From Agromyces mediolanus (GTDB lineage Bacteria > Actinomycetota > Actinomycetes > Actinomycetales > Microbacteriaceae): DNA of 64,000 bases. The notes under the pieces were generated by a model, which saw only the letters and a list, made by a program, of their open reading frames with translations, did not search any database and was not told the origin of the DNA. The translations under genes were made by a program, and so were the position numbers. The stretch is from the NCBI RefSeq assembly GCF_014648575.1, contig NZ_BMRJ01000005.1, positions 49,071-113,070 on the forward strand. Direction: 5' to 3'. Positions 51,896 through 61,200 of the stretch are shown here, piece by piece (the first letter of the stretch is position 1; each line of letters opens with the position of its first letter).

Positions 51896-53065
51896 TCAGC
51901 CGCCGCTCGTGTCGAGCTCGGCGTCGACGAGCGTCACGCGGTCGTGCCCGGCGAGCTCCTGCGAGTCGAGCCAGCCGTCGGGCAGGGCGGGGTTCTTCGG
52001 GGTGCCGGCACGGCCTCGCGGGCCCTCCGCCCCCTCGCCCGGGTACGGCATCGACCAGTCGAGCGTGCCGAGCAGGTCGTCGAGCATCTGCAGCGACTCG
52101 ACGGTGGCGAGCCGGGCGCGCAGCTCGCCGCCGACCGGGTAGCCCTTGAAGTACCAGGCGACGTGCTTGCGGATGTCGCGGCAGCCGCGCTCCTCGCTGT
52201 CGAAGAACTCGGCGAGGAGCTCCGCGTGCCGGCGGAAGGTCTGCGCGACCTGCCCCAGGCTCGGCTGGAAGAGGCTCGCGCTGCCGTCGGCCAGCTGGCC
52301 CCGGAAACCCGCCGCGAGATCGCCGAAGAGCCAGGGGCGGCCGAGGCATCCGCGCCCGACGACGACGCCGTCGCACCCCGTCTCGGCGACCATGCGCAGC
52401 GCATCGTCGGCCGACCAGATGTCGCCGTTGCCGAGCACGGGCACCGAGGTGACCGTCTCTTTCAGCTTCGCGATCGCCGACCAGTCGGCGTGCCCGGAGT
52501 AGAACTCGGCCGCGGTGCGCGCGTGCAGCGCGATCGAGGCGACGCCGGCGCCCTCGGCGATGCGACCCGCCTCGAGGTAGGTCAGGTGGTCGGCATCGAT
52601 GCCCTTGCGCATCTTGATCGTGAGCGGGACGTCGCCCGCGGCCCGCACCGCGCCCTCGACGATGTCGCGGAACAGCCCGTTCTTCCACGGCAGGGCGGCG
52701 CCGCCGCCCTTGCGGGTGACCTTCGGCACCGGGCAGCCGAAGTTCAGGTCGATGTGGTCGGCCCGGTCTTCGGCGACGAGCATCGTGACCGCCTCGGACA
52801 CGGTCTTCGGGTCGACGCCGTACAGCTGGATGGAGCGCGGCGTCTCGGACTCGTGGTGCGTGATGAGCCGCATCGATTCGGGCGTGCGCTCGACGAGCGC
52901 GCGGCTCGTGATCATCTCGGAGACGTAGAGCCCGGCGCCGAATTCGCGGCAGAGCCGGCGGAACGCGGTGTTCGTGATGCCCGCCATCGGGGCGAGCACC
53001 ACGGGCACGTCGAGCTCGAGCGCGCCGATCGTGAGCGGCGTGACGGTGGCGGGGATCGTTGACAT
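51896..53065 (-). CDS. dusB: tRNA-dihydrouridine synthase
   Basis: A 389-residue FMN enzyme that reduces uridines in the tRNA D-loop. LAPMAGITNTAFRRLCREFG at the N-terminus, catalytic Cys111 in NFGCPVPKVTRKGGGAALP and GNGDIWSADDALRM are diagnostic. The ATG is preceded by GAAGGG directly, and by AAGAAT 7 nt upstream on the minus strand, so it may be partly leaderless. The C-terminal 50 residues are low-complexity. It is divergent from the YbaK-like gene. Confidence 0.95.
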   Translation of the reverse strand: MSTIPATVTPLTIGALELDVPVVLAPMAGITNTAFRRLCREFGAGLYVSEMITSRALVERTPESMRLITHHESETPRSIQLYGVDPKTVSEAVTMLVAEDRADHIDLNFGCPVPKVTRKGGGAALPWKNGLFRDIVEGAVRAAGDVPLTIKMRKGIDADHLTYLEAGRIAEGAGVASIALHARTAAEFYSGHADWSAIAKLKETVTSVPVLGNGDIWSADDALRMVAETGCDGVVVGRGCLGRPWLFGDLAAGFRGQLADGSASLFQPSLGQVAQTFRRHAELLAEFFDSEERGCRDIRKHVAWYFKGYPVGGELRARLATVESLQMLDDLLGTLDWSMPYPGEGAEGPRGRAGTPKNPALPDGWLDSQELAGHDRVTLVDAELDTSGG

Positions 53066-53156
53066 CCCTTCGATTCTTCCAGATCCCGGCCTGCGGGCCG
53101 CCCGTTCCCGCGCGGCGCGTAGGATTCGAACCGGATCGAGCGATGTGGAGGACGAG

Positions 53157-53639
53157 ATGACGGACGCGCCCCTTTCCGGCGTCGAGCGGGTGCGAGCCGA
53201 CGCGGCCGCCCGCGGACTCGAGATCGAGGTCATCGAGCGACCTGCCGCCCGGAGTCTCGAGGAGGCGGCCGAGCTGCTGGGCATCTCCCCCGGCGACATC
53301 GTGAAGTCGCTCGTCGTGAAGCGCAGCGACGGCAGCTACCTCTTCGCCCTCGTGCCGGGCGGCCGCAAGATCAGCTGGCCGAAGCTGCGGGCCCTCGTCG
53401 GCGTCAACAAGCTGCAGCTGCCCGACGCCTCCCTCGCGCTCGCGGCGACCGGCTACGAGCGCGGCACCATCACGCCGCTCGGATCGACGACCGCCTGGCC
53501 GGTGTACGCCGACGAGACCATCGCCGGCCGACGCGTCTCGATGGGCGCCGGCGAGCACGGCCGCAGCCTCTTCGTCGACGCCGACGCCCTCATCGCGGCG
53601 TACGGCGCGACCGTCGCCGACCTCAGCGACCCGGAGTAG
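53157..53639 (+). CDS. YbaK/ProX-type aminoacyl-tRNA deacylase
   Basis: A 160-residue protein of the YbaK/EbsC fold, which removes mischarged amino acids (often Cys or Ala on tRNA-Pro). The catalytic Lys region reads IVKSLVVKRSDGSYLFALVPG, and GYERGTITPLGSTT and SMGAGEHGRSLFVD are typical. The ATG at 53157 follows GGAGG; TAGGAT about 30 nt upstream is a likely -10. Exact tRNA target is not known. Confidence 0.9.
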   Translation: MTDAPLSGVERVRADAAARGLEIEVIERPAARSLEEAAELLGISPGDIVKSLVVKRSDGSYLFALVPGGRKISWPKLRALVGVNKLQLPDASLALAATGYERGTITPLGSTTAWPVYADETIAGRRVSMGAGEHGRSLFVDADALIAAYGATVADLSDPE

Positions 53640-53694
53640 CCCGGCCCGGCGGACGGGCGGGAATGCCGCGCGCGGTCCGTGCGTTCGCATCGAT

Positions 53695-54360
53695 GTGAGC
53701 ACTCCCATCAAGATCGACATCTGGTCCGACATCGCCTGCCCCTGGTGCTACATCGGCAAGCGCCACTTCGAAGCGGGCGTCGCCGCCCTGGGCGATGACG
53801 CCCCCGAGATCGAGGTGGAGTACCACTCCTTCGAGCTCGCACCCGACACGCCCGTCGACTTCCAGGGCAGCGAGATCGACTTCCTCGCGAAGCACAAGGG
53901 CATGCCGGCCGAGCGGGTGCAGCAGATGCTGCAGCACGTCACCGGTGTCGCCGCGAACGCGGGCCTCGACTACGACTTCGACGCCCTCCAGCACACCAAG
54001 ACCCTGAAGGCGCACGAGCTGCTGCACTTCGCGAAGTCCGAGGGCCGCCAGCTCGAGCTCGCCGAGCGCCTGTTCCGCGCCTACTTCACCGAGGGCCGGC
54101 ACGTCGGCCGCGTCGACGACCTGGTCGCGCTCGCCGCCGACGCCGGGCTCGACGCCGACGCCGCGCGCGAGGCACTCGAGTCCGGTCGCTTCGCCGCCGC
54201 CGTCCAGGCCGACATCGCCCAGGCGGGTGCGTACGGCATCAACGGGGTGCCCTTCTTCGTCATCGACGGCAAGTACGGCGTCTCCGGCGCCCAGCCCGCC
54301 GAGGTGTTCGGCCAGGTGCTCACCCAGGTGGCCGGCGAGCGGGACGGGGCAGTCGCGTGA
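53695..54360 (+). CDS. DsbA-family (FrnE-like) thiol oxidoreductase
   Basis: A 221-residue thioredoxin-fold protein with a CPWC active site (Cys15-Cys18) and the cis-Pro loop GINGVPFFVID near 181-191. The sequence DIWSDIACPWCYIGKRHFE is typical of the cytosolic FrnE/2-hydroxychromene-isomerase-like branch. No signal peptide, so it acts in the cytosol. The GTG start at 53695 lacks a strong ribosome site. Its stop overlaps the start of a 55-residue Cys-pair protein as GTGA. Confidence 0.93.
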   Translation: MSTPIKIDIWSDIACPWCYIGKRHFEAGVAALGDDAPEIEVEYHSFELAPDTPVDFQGSEIDFLAKHKGMPAERVQQMLQHVTGVAANAGLDYDFDALQHTKTLKAHELLHFAKSEGRQLELAERLFRAYFTEGRHVGRVDDLVALAADAGLDADAAREALESGRFAAAVQADIAQAGAYGINGVPFFVIDGKYGVSGAQPAEVFGQVLTQVAGERDGAVA

Positions 54361-54524
54361 CCGCGGCCGACGCTGCGTCCGCGGTGGCCGCGACGGATGG
54401 CTCGAGCGGCGCGCCCGCCGAGGCATCCGTCTCGCCCTTCACGATGGTGACCGGCGCCCCTGGCGCGATGGTCTGCGAGGGCGACGTCTGCTTCGTGCCC
54501 GGTGCCGGCGCCGACGCCGAATAG
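54357..54524 (+). CDS. Small CX4C protein coupled to the DsbA-family gene
   Basis: A GTG at 54357 overlaps the oxidoreductase stop and opens a 55-codon frame ending in TAG at 54524. The protein starts MTAADAASAVAATDGSSGAP and its C-terminal part contains MVTGAPGAMVCEGDVCFVPG, giving a Cys-x4-Cys pair (Cys40, Cys45). The N-terminal half is low-complexity. Translational coupling to a thiol oxidoreductase and the Cys pair suggest a partner or small redox substrate; this is inference. No family recognised. Confidence 0.62.
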   Translation: MTAADAASAVAATDGSSGAPAEASVSPFTMVTGAPGAMVCEGDVCFVPGAGADAE

Positions 54525-54549
54525 CCGACCCCCTTTCTTCGCCGAGCCG

Positions 54550-54573
54550 AACGATATATCGTTGAGTATCGTT
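54550..54573. promoter_or_regulatory. PadR-type operator with extra half-site
   Basis: AACGATATATCGTT (54550-54563) is a perfect 14-bp palindrome, and ATCGTT repeats at 54568-54573. TATCGT (54567-54572) is a -10 candidate overlapping the half-site. AT-rich sequence and palindrome shape fit PadR operators; the site is 25 nt before the PadR gene and suggests autoregulation. Confidence 0.62.
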
Positions 54574-54597
54574 CGTTAACTCAGCATGGAGGTCACC

Positions 54598-55161
54598 ATG
54601 AACGGACAGCGCCCGAGCGGCGGATTCAGCGGCACCGGCTTCCCGGGCGACGGCCCCGGCCAGCTGCTCTGGGAGGCGATGTCGCAGTTGCGCTCCTCCC
54701 TCGACCCGCGCGGCGGCGCTTCCCGCATGGCGCGCGGCGACGTGCGCCAAGCCGTGCTCGCACTGCTCGCCGAAGAGCCCATGCACGGGTACCAGATCAT
54801 CCGCGAGATCGAGGAGCGCAGCGGCGGCAGCTGGAAGCCCAGCGCCGGTTCGGTCTACCCGACCCTGCAGCTGCTCGCCGACGAGGGGCTGATCACGGCC
54901 GAGGAGCTCCGCGGCCGCAAGACCTACTCCCTCACCGAGTCGGGGCGCGCCGAGGCCGAGGCGGGCGCCGATCGGCCTGCGCCCTGGGAGTCGGGCACCC
55001 GCAGCGCCGCCCCGCACGCGGCGCTGTCCAAGGCGGGCATCGAGCTCGCCTCCGCGGCCGCCCAGCTCGGCCGCACCGGCACGCCGGAGCAGCTCGAGCA
55101 GGCGGTGCGAGAGCTCGACGACACCCGGCGGCGGCTCTACTCGATCCTCGCCCAGGACTGA
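54598..55161 (+). CDS. PadR-family transcriptional regulator
   Basis: A 187-residue repressor with a 45-residue Gly/Ser-rich N-terminal tail, then a PadR winged helix (about 46-115): VRQAVLALLAEEPMHGYQIIREIEE, SAGSVYPTLQLLADEGLI and GRKTYSLTESGRAEAE, and a helical C-terminal dimerising region. The ATG at 54598 follows GGAGGT; the ATG 12 nt earlier overlaps that ribosome site and is unlikely. AarF follows 4 nt later, forming a two-gene operon. Confidence 0.92.
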   Translation: MNGQRPSGGFSGTGFPGDGPGQLLWEAMSQLRSSLDPRGGASRMARGDVRQAVLALLAEEPMHGYQIIREIEERSGGSWKPSAGSVYPTLQLLADEGLITAEELRGRKTYSLTESGRAEAEAGADRPAPWESGTRSAAPHAALSKAGIELASAAAQLGRTGTPEQLEQAVRELDDTRRRLYSILAQD

Positions 55162-55165
55162 CCGG

Positions 55166-56920
55166 GTGACACCGCGCGTCGCCGGCGGCCCCGCACCGTC
55201 CGCCGCGGACGACGAGCGCGCCCGGCGTGCTCGCTCGCGCCGCATCCTGCGCTTCGCCGCCCGGCAGCTCGTGCAGCTCTGGTGGTTCGAGCTCGCGCTG
55301 CCGAAACTCGGGTTCGGCGGCGTCGCCGAGCGCACCCGCGCCGCACGGATGCGGCGGCTCGCCACGCGCTTCCGCGGCCTCGCGGTCGAGCTCGGCGGCC
55401 TGATGATCAAGGTCGGCCAGTTCCTCTCGTCCCGGCTCGACGTGCTGCCGCCCGAGATCACCGCCGAACTGGAGGGGCTGCAGGACGAGGTGCCCGCGGT
55501 CGCGTTCCCCGAGATCCGGACGCTCGCCGAGCAGGAGCTCGGCGCCCCGCTCGGCTCGGTGTACGCCGCCTTCGACGAGACCCCGGTCGCGGCGGCCTCG
55601 CTCGGCCAGGCGCATCGCGCCCGGCTCGCCGCACCCGATGCCGAAGACGCCGGCTTCGCCGAGGTCGTCGTGAAGGTGCAGCGCCCGGGCATCGACCGCA
55701 TCGTCGCGGTCGACCTCGCGGCGCTCCGCCGCATCGCGGGCTGGCTGCGCCGGGTGCGGATCGTCGCCGACCGTGTGGATGCCCCGGCCCTCGTCGAGGA
55801 GTTCGCCCAGACCAGCCTCGAGGAGATCGACTACCTGCACGAGGCGGCCAACGCCGAACGCTTCGCCGAGTCGTTCGCGGAGGAGCCGCGCGTCGACGCG
55901 CCCGCCGTCGTCTGGGCGCGCACCACCCGACGCGTGCTGACGCTCGAGGACGTCACCGCGATCAAGATCAACGACACAGCGGCACTGCGCGCGGCCGGCA
56001 TCGACCCCTCGGAGGTCGCGCACCTCTTCGCCGAGGTCATGTTCGACCAGGTGTTCACGCACGGCTTCGTGCACGCCGATCCGCACCCCGGCAACCTCTT
56101 CGTCACGCCCGGCGGCGCCCCGGACCCCTCGGATCCTCAGGGGGACGCCGCGCCGCCCGCGTGGCGGCTCACCTTCGTGGACTTCGGCATGATGGCCGAG
56201 GTGCCCACCGAGCTCCGCAGCGGGCTGCGCACCCTCGTGATCGCCGTCGCCGCACGCGACGGCCGCGGCATGATCGAGGCCGCGCGGGAGATCGGCGTGC
56301 TCCTGCCGAGCGCGGACACCGGCGAGCTCGAGCGCGCGCTCTCCCAGCTGTTCGACCGCTTCGGAGGCATGGGCTTCGCCCAGCTGAAGGACGTGGATCC
56401 GAGGGAGTTCCGCGAGTTCGGCGAGGAGTTCGGCGACGTCGTGCGCTCCCTCCCGCTGCAGCTGCCCGAGCACCTGCTGCTCCTCATCCGCGCGATGGCG
56501 CTCACCTCCGGCATGTGCAGCGGGCTCGACCCCGAGTTCAACGTCTGGGACGCGGTCGAACCGTACGCGACGCAGCTGCTCCGCGAGGAGGGCGGCGGGA
56601 TGGCCCGCGGGTTCGTCGACCAGGCCATGTCGAGTGCCGGCATCATGTGGGGAATGCCGCAGCGGCTCGACTCCGTCGTCACGAAGGTCGAGCAGGGCCG
56701 GCTCTCCTTCGACACCTCGCGGCTCGAGCGGCGTCTCGATCGACTCGAAGGCGTCGCCCGCCGCGTGGTATCGGCCGTGCTGTTCGCCGCCCTCCTCATC
56801 GGCGGCGCGGTGCTCGTCGCACCGAACCCGCCGCTCGGGTGGACCCTCGTCGGGCTCTCCGCGCTGCCCCTGCTGCACGCGCTCCTGGCTGGGCTCTTCG
56901 CCCGGCGCGGCCCGAGGTAG
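55166..56920 (+). CDS. ABC1/AarF/UbiB-family atypical kinase
   Basis: A 584-residue membrane-anchored protein. It has the ABC1 marks KVGQFLSSRLDVLP (KxGQ near 86-89), AAASLGQAHRA (Ala-rich loop in place of the P-loop), VVKVQRPG, HADPHPGNLF and VDFGMM. Two C-terminal membrane helices (about 530-549 and 555-575) anchor it. Family members act as ATPases/kinases in quinone or lipid metabolism. The GTG is 4 nt after PadR, so it is likely PadR-controlled. Confidence 0.93.
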   Translation: MTPRVAGGPAPSAADDERARRARSRRILRFAARQLVQLWWFELALPKLGFGGVAERTRAARMRRLATRFRGLAVELGGLMIKVGQFLSSRLDVLPPEITAELEGLQDEVPAVAFPEIRTLAEQELGAPLGSVYAAFDETPVAAASLGQAHRARLAAPDAEDAGFAEVVVKVQRPGIDRIVAVDLAALRRIAGWLRRVRIVADRVDAPALVEEFAQTSLEEIDYLHEAANAERFAESFAEEPRVDAPAVVWARTTRRVLTLEDVTAIKINDTAALRAAGIDPSEVAHLFAEVMFDQVFTHGFVHADPHPGNLFVTPGGAPDPSDPQGDAAPPAWRLTFVDFGMMAEVPTELRSGLRTLVIAVAARDGRGMIEAAREIGVLLPSADTGELERALSQLFDRFGGMGFAQLKDVDPREFREFGEEFGDVVRSLPLQLPEHLLLLIRAMALTSGMCSGLDPEFNVWDAVEPYATQLLREEGGGMARGFVDQAMSSAGIMWGMPQRLDSVVTKVEQGRLSFDTSRLERRLDRLEGVARRVVSAVLFAALLIGGAVLVAPNPPLGWTLVGLSALPLLHALLAGLFARRGPR

Positions 56921-56929
56921 CCGCTCCGC

Positions 56930-56935
56930 TAGGCT
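56930..56935 (+). promoter_or_regulatory. -10 element TAGGCT of the SWIM gene, likely leaderless
   Basis: TAGGCT ends 6 nt before the ATG at 56942, 10 nt after the AarF stop. Confidence 0.6.
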
Positions 56936-56941
56936 GCCTGC

Positions 56942-58282
56942 ATGGGGGATCGCGGATTCGCGTCGGCGTCGGCGGCGACCGCGAACGGACTCGCCCTCGC
57001 GCTCGCCCCCGGCCTCGCGCCGGACGGCCCCGATCCGCGGCCGAGCTTCTTCCACGGTTTCGCGACCGAGCCGCAACTCGTCGCCCGCGGCCTGCTGACC
57101 CTCGCCGACCTCACCGCCACGCGGTACTTCAAGTACACGCCGACGACGCAGCGCGACCCGGTGCTGACGGCCCACGGCGACCGCCTCCGCGCCGAGGTCT
57201 TCTCGGCCTGCAACAGCGTCTACGCCCAGCTCGACCTGCTCGCGAGCGGGCTCGACGGCGGCGAGGTGTCGCGCGGCACGACGAACGTCGACCTCGGCCT
57301 CGCGACGAGGCAGGCCCTCGCCGCGGTCGGGCGCGCCGAGTTGTTCCATCTCGACGTCGGCGCCGAAGGCCTGGAGCTCTCGACCCCGCGGACGACCGCC
57401 GTCGAACGACCGGTCGAGATGCCGGCCCGCTGGATCCCGGCCTTCGGCAACGTGGCCGAGCTGCACCACCGCCTGCGCCCCGCGTTCGAGCTGGACCGCG
57501 CGGGCGCCCGGGCGCTGCTCGGCTCGCTCCCGGCGACGACAGCCTCGGGCGCGAGCGGCTGGCTCACCCCGACCCCGAGCGGGGCGCGGCTCGCCCCTCG
57601 CCGAACCGGCAGCGCGGTGCACGTGCAGGGCCTGCACCGGCTCGCCGCGCTGAAGCGGCTGCTCCCCCACGTGCAGGGGCTCGCCGTGTACGGGCCGGCG
57701 GACGGCGAGCCGGGGCCCACCGCCGTCGAGGTCTCGCTCCCCCACGCGCGCCTGCTGCTCGGGCTCACCGTCGAATCGTGGCGGGGCTTCTCCGGCGAAG
57801 GGTCGCTCGTGAGCGCCCTCGCGCCCGCCGACGTCGCGGAGCACGCGGCACTGCTCTCCGCGCTGCTCGCCTTCGAGCCCGTCATCGACGTCGATCGCCT
57901 GCAGCGGGAGTCCGGCCTCAGCCGAGCCCAGACCGAGTCCGGCATCGCCGTGCTCGCCGCCTCGGGGCGCGTCGGCTGGGACGTGCGCAGCGGCGCGTAC
58001 TTCCACCGCGAGCTGCCCGACGACCCCGAGCGCGTCACGCGCGACCACCCCCGCGTGCGGACCGCCCGGCGGCTCGCCGCCGAGCGGCGCGTCGCACCGG
58101 CCGACGCCGCGGGCGAATGGCTCGTCGAGAGCGGGAGCGAGGCGGAGCCGATGCGCTACCTCGTGCGCATCGGGGACGACGGGGGCCGATGCAGCTGCAC
58201 CTGGCAGCTCGGCGGCAGTCGCGACCGAGGACCCTGCGCGCACGTGCTCGCCGTCCGCATCCTGATGGAGGAGACCGCATGA
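56942..58282 (+). CDS. SWIM zinc finger protein
   Basis: A 446-residue protein ending in a SWIM zinc finger: CSC then CAH within RCSCTWQL...RGPCAHVLAVRI (about 417-440), the CxCxnCxH pattern. The long N-terminal region (about 1-400) has no fold I can name; it has FFHGFATEPQLVARGLLTLADL and YFKYTP, and a later winged-helix-like segment with LSRAQTESGIAVLAASGRVGWD. SWIM proteins of this type pair with large DUF6493- or DUF5691-like proteins, MoxR ATPases and VWA proteins in bacteria. The start is supported by TAGGCT; the stop overlaps the next ATG as ATGA. Confidence 0.88.
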   Translation: MGDRGFASASAATANGLALALAPGLAPDGPDPRPSFFHGFATEPQLVARGLLTLADLTATRYFKYTPTTQRDPVLTAHGDRLRAEVFSACNSVYAQLDLLASGLDGGEVSRGTTNVDLGLATRQALAAVGRAELFHLDVGAEGLELSTPRTTAVERPVEMPARWIPAFGNVAELHHRLRPAFELDRAGARALLGSLPATTASGASGWLTPTPSGARLAPRRTGSAVHVQGLHRLAALKRLLPHVQGLAVYGPADGEPGPTAVEVSLPHARLLLGLTVESWRGFSGEGSLVSALAPADVAEHAALLSALLAFEPVIDVDRLQRESGLSRAQTESGIAVLAASGRVGWDVRSGAYFHRELPDDPERVTRDHPRVRTARRLAAERRVAPADAAGEWLVESGSEAEPMRYLVRIGDDGGRCSCTWQLGGSRDRGPCAHVLAVRILMEETA

Positions 58283-61200
58283 CCGACGCCCTCGCCCGCT
58301 CGCTCGAACTGTTCCGCGAGCTCGGCTGGGACGGCGCTCCGCTCGCCGACGCCCCCGCGCTGCCCGTCGGCACCGAGGCGCAGCAGCGGGACGCGCGGGC
58401 CGGGCTCCGCCGCGGCGACTGGACCGAATGGGCCGAGCACGACGGCGGCTTCGTGCGGGCCTCGCTCGTCGGCGACGCCGACCACGGGATGCTCGCCCTC
58501 TTCGCGATCCGCACCGGCGTCGACGCCAGGCGGGCCGAGGACCTGCTCGGCGGGGCCGGCACCGTGCCCGACGAGCTGGCGGCCGAGGTGCTCGCGACCC
58601 GCGGCCCCGAGTTCGCGACGGCGTTCGTGGCCCGCGCGTGCCGCTCGAACCGCCGCGCCTGGGAGCACTCCACCTCGGTGCACGCCGGACGCGCGGTGCG
58701 GCTCGTGCACCATCACGAGCTGCCGGTGCCCGAGAGCGTCGAGTACCTGAAGGACTGGTCGGTCTACGCCGCGCTCGCCCTCGGCGAGGAGGCCGAGCTC
58801 TTCCCGCAGGACCGCGGCGCGATCGGCGCCGAGCTCCTCCGCCCCCGCTTCGCCGAGCACGTCCGCGTGGGAATCGCGGTCGGCGCCCCGGCGACGGGCC
58901 CCTTCGGGCGGGCGGTCGCGGCGGGGGTCGCGGCGGGCTGGATCGCCCGGGACGAGGCGGTCGCGCTCGTGCTCCTCGCACTGGATGCGGCCCAGCGCCC
59001 GGGCGACCGGAAGGTGTGGGCGGGCACGCTCGTCGGAGCGCTCGCCCTCAGCGACGCCGAACTCGTCGCGCATGCCGGCTCACTGCTGGGCGCACTGAGC
59101 CATGCCGAGGCGCCGGTCGTCGTCGCGCTCGCGCCGGCACTCATCGAGCACGGCGACGAGGACGACGCGGCCGAGGCGTTGTCGCTCGCCCTCGCGACGA
59201 AGCCCAAGGCCGCTCGCCGCGCGGTCCTCGACGCCGCGGAACGGCGGCCCCGGCCGCTCACCGGCGCGGCGGGCGAGACCGCGCGACCCGCTCTCGCCGC
59301 CGTGGCGGCCGGGCGGGACACGGGGCTCGCGACATCCGCCACGGCGCTGCTCGCACGCTGGGGCCTGACGGACGAGGAGCCGCCGGCGCATCCCGTCGAG
59401 GCGCCCACGCCGTGGACGCCGACGCCGCCGCTCTGGGAGGTGCCGAGGTTCGCCCCGGCACCGGCGACGATCGAGGCGCTGTCTGCCGCCGCCGAGCGGC
59501 TCGCCTCCCGCCCGGAGAACGCCATGGACCTCGAGGTGGATCGATTCCTCGAGCTCGCGAACGCCGTCGCCCGCAGCGATCCCGATCGGACGCGCCTCGC
59601 CCTCCGCGGGCTGAAGCCGGGCTGGCGGGCCGGTGTGGGAGCCGTGGCCGACTGGGTCGCCGAGGCGCCGATCCGCTCGCTCGACCGCCTCGTCGGCCCG
59701 GGCGGCGAGGACTGGCGCCACGACGTGCACTACCCGCCGGCCACCGCCCGTGAGGCCGCCGTCGCGCAGCGCCTCGGCGAGGTGCCGACGCTGCTGTCGA
59801 CCCCGAGCTGGGACGACCTTCGGATCGACCCCGAGGAGCTGCTCGCCCGCCTGCGCGCCTACCGTGAGGCCGACGCCGCCGCGAGCGAGGCGGACCTGCT
59901 GCTCGCCCTGCTCCGGGTCGAGCTCTCGCTCGTCACGCCGGCGCAGCTCGACGAGCTCGCCGCGCTCGAGGTGCCGGTGCTGCTGCAGTCCGGCGAGCGG
60001 ATGGAGCGCGACGCGGGTCCCGCCGCTCGCGCCTATCTGCTCGACCCGCATCGCGAGCCGGCGCTCGTGCAGGACGAGGACGGCGATTGGTCGCGCGCCG
60101 AGACGGCCATCCCGGCCTCGCTCGCCGGGTTCCCACCGCGGCTCGACCCGAGCCGCTACGGCTGGGGCTCCCCGGTCGAGCTGCCGGGCTGGGGCGACGG
60201 CACGCACTCGGGCGATTGGCTCGAAGCGGCGAGCGGGTACACCTGGCGTCAGCTCGCCCGGCGCGCCCGACCGTTCGGGCCACGGCAGGCCGCGGCGCTG
60301 ATCGGCGGCCTCCGCTCGCCGCACGAGCAGGCCGCCGGCGCGATGTTCGAGGCCGTGCTCGAGGCCTGGGAGCGCGGGCTCCTCATCCCGGGTGTGGCCG
60401 AGCTCCGACTCGTCGACCGCGGCGGCCCGAGTGGCGCGGCGCAGCTCGCCCGCGTCGCCGGGGAGCTCGCCGGGGCCGGACTGGGATCGCTCGTCTGGCC
60501 GCTGCTCGACGGCACCGTCGAGGCCTCCCTCGCCGGCGTCCGGATGATCCCGGGCACGGCGGAGCTCGTCGAGGCGATCGACAGCCTCCTGCCCTCGGCC
60601 CAGGCGGCCGTCGACGCCGGCATCGCCGAGGCATCCGTGCTCGAACTGCCTGGCGTCCGCGCGCTCGCCGCGCGGGACGGCTCCTCGCGCGCCGTCGCTG
60701 CGGCCCGCGCGGTCGTCGCCCGCCTCCCCGAGCCGAGCGCGCCGGCCGCTCCCCCGGCCCCCGAGACCGAGCCCGGGATCGATCTCGACGCCGTCTGGCC
60801 GTCAGGGGACGGCGAGGGCCTCGCGATCGACGACGGCGTCGAACTGAGCGCGACGGTGCAGAGCCGCGGCTCGAAGCGCTTCGTGCCGCTCGAGTTCGCG
60901 CTCGCCGAGGATCCGGGCGTGCGATACCGCGCGCTCATGACCTGGGCCTACGCCCTCGACCGGGAGGGACAGCTCGACGCGGAGACGGTCGAGGGCGACG
61001 AGCGCCGGTGGATCGAGTGGGATGCCGCCGCGGGCCGGCTCTCCGTCTCCGAGTTCCGCGACCGCAGCACCGGCGGCACCGGCCCCCGCAGCGACGGCCT
61101 CGAACCACCGCTCACCTCACTCATGGTCGCGGTCGTGCTCGGCTCGCTCTGCTCGGACGTCGAGTCGCGCTACAGCGTCGATGCGATGGTGGCGGCCCGC

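Noticed and set aside
54932..58981. A 1349-codon open frame on the minus strand
   Set aside because: It lies opposite PadR, AarF, SWIM and part of the large protein, all with clear motifs; its translation is low-complexity Arg/Ala/Glu.
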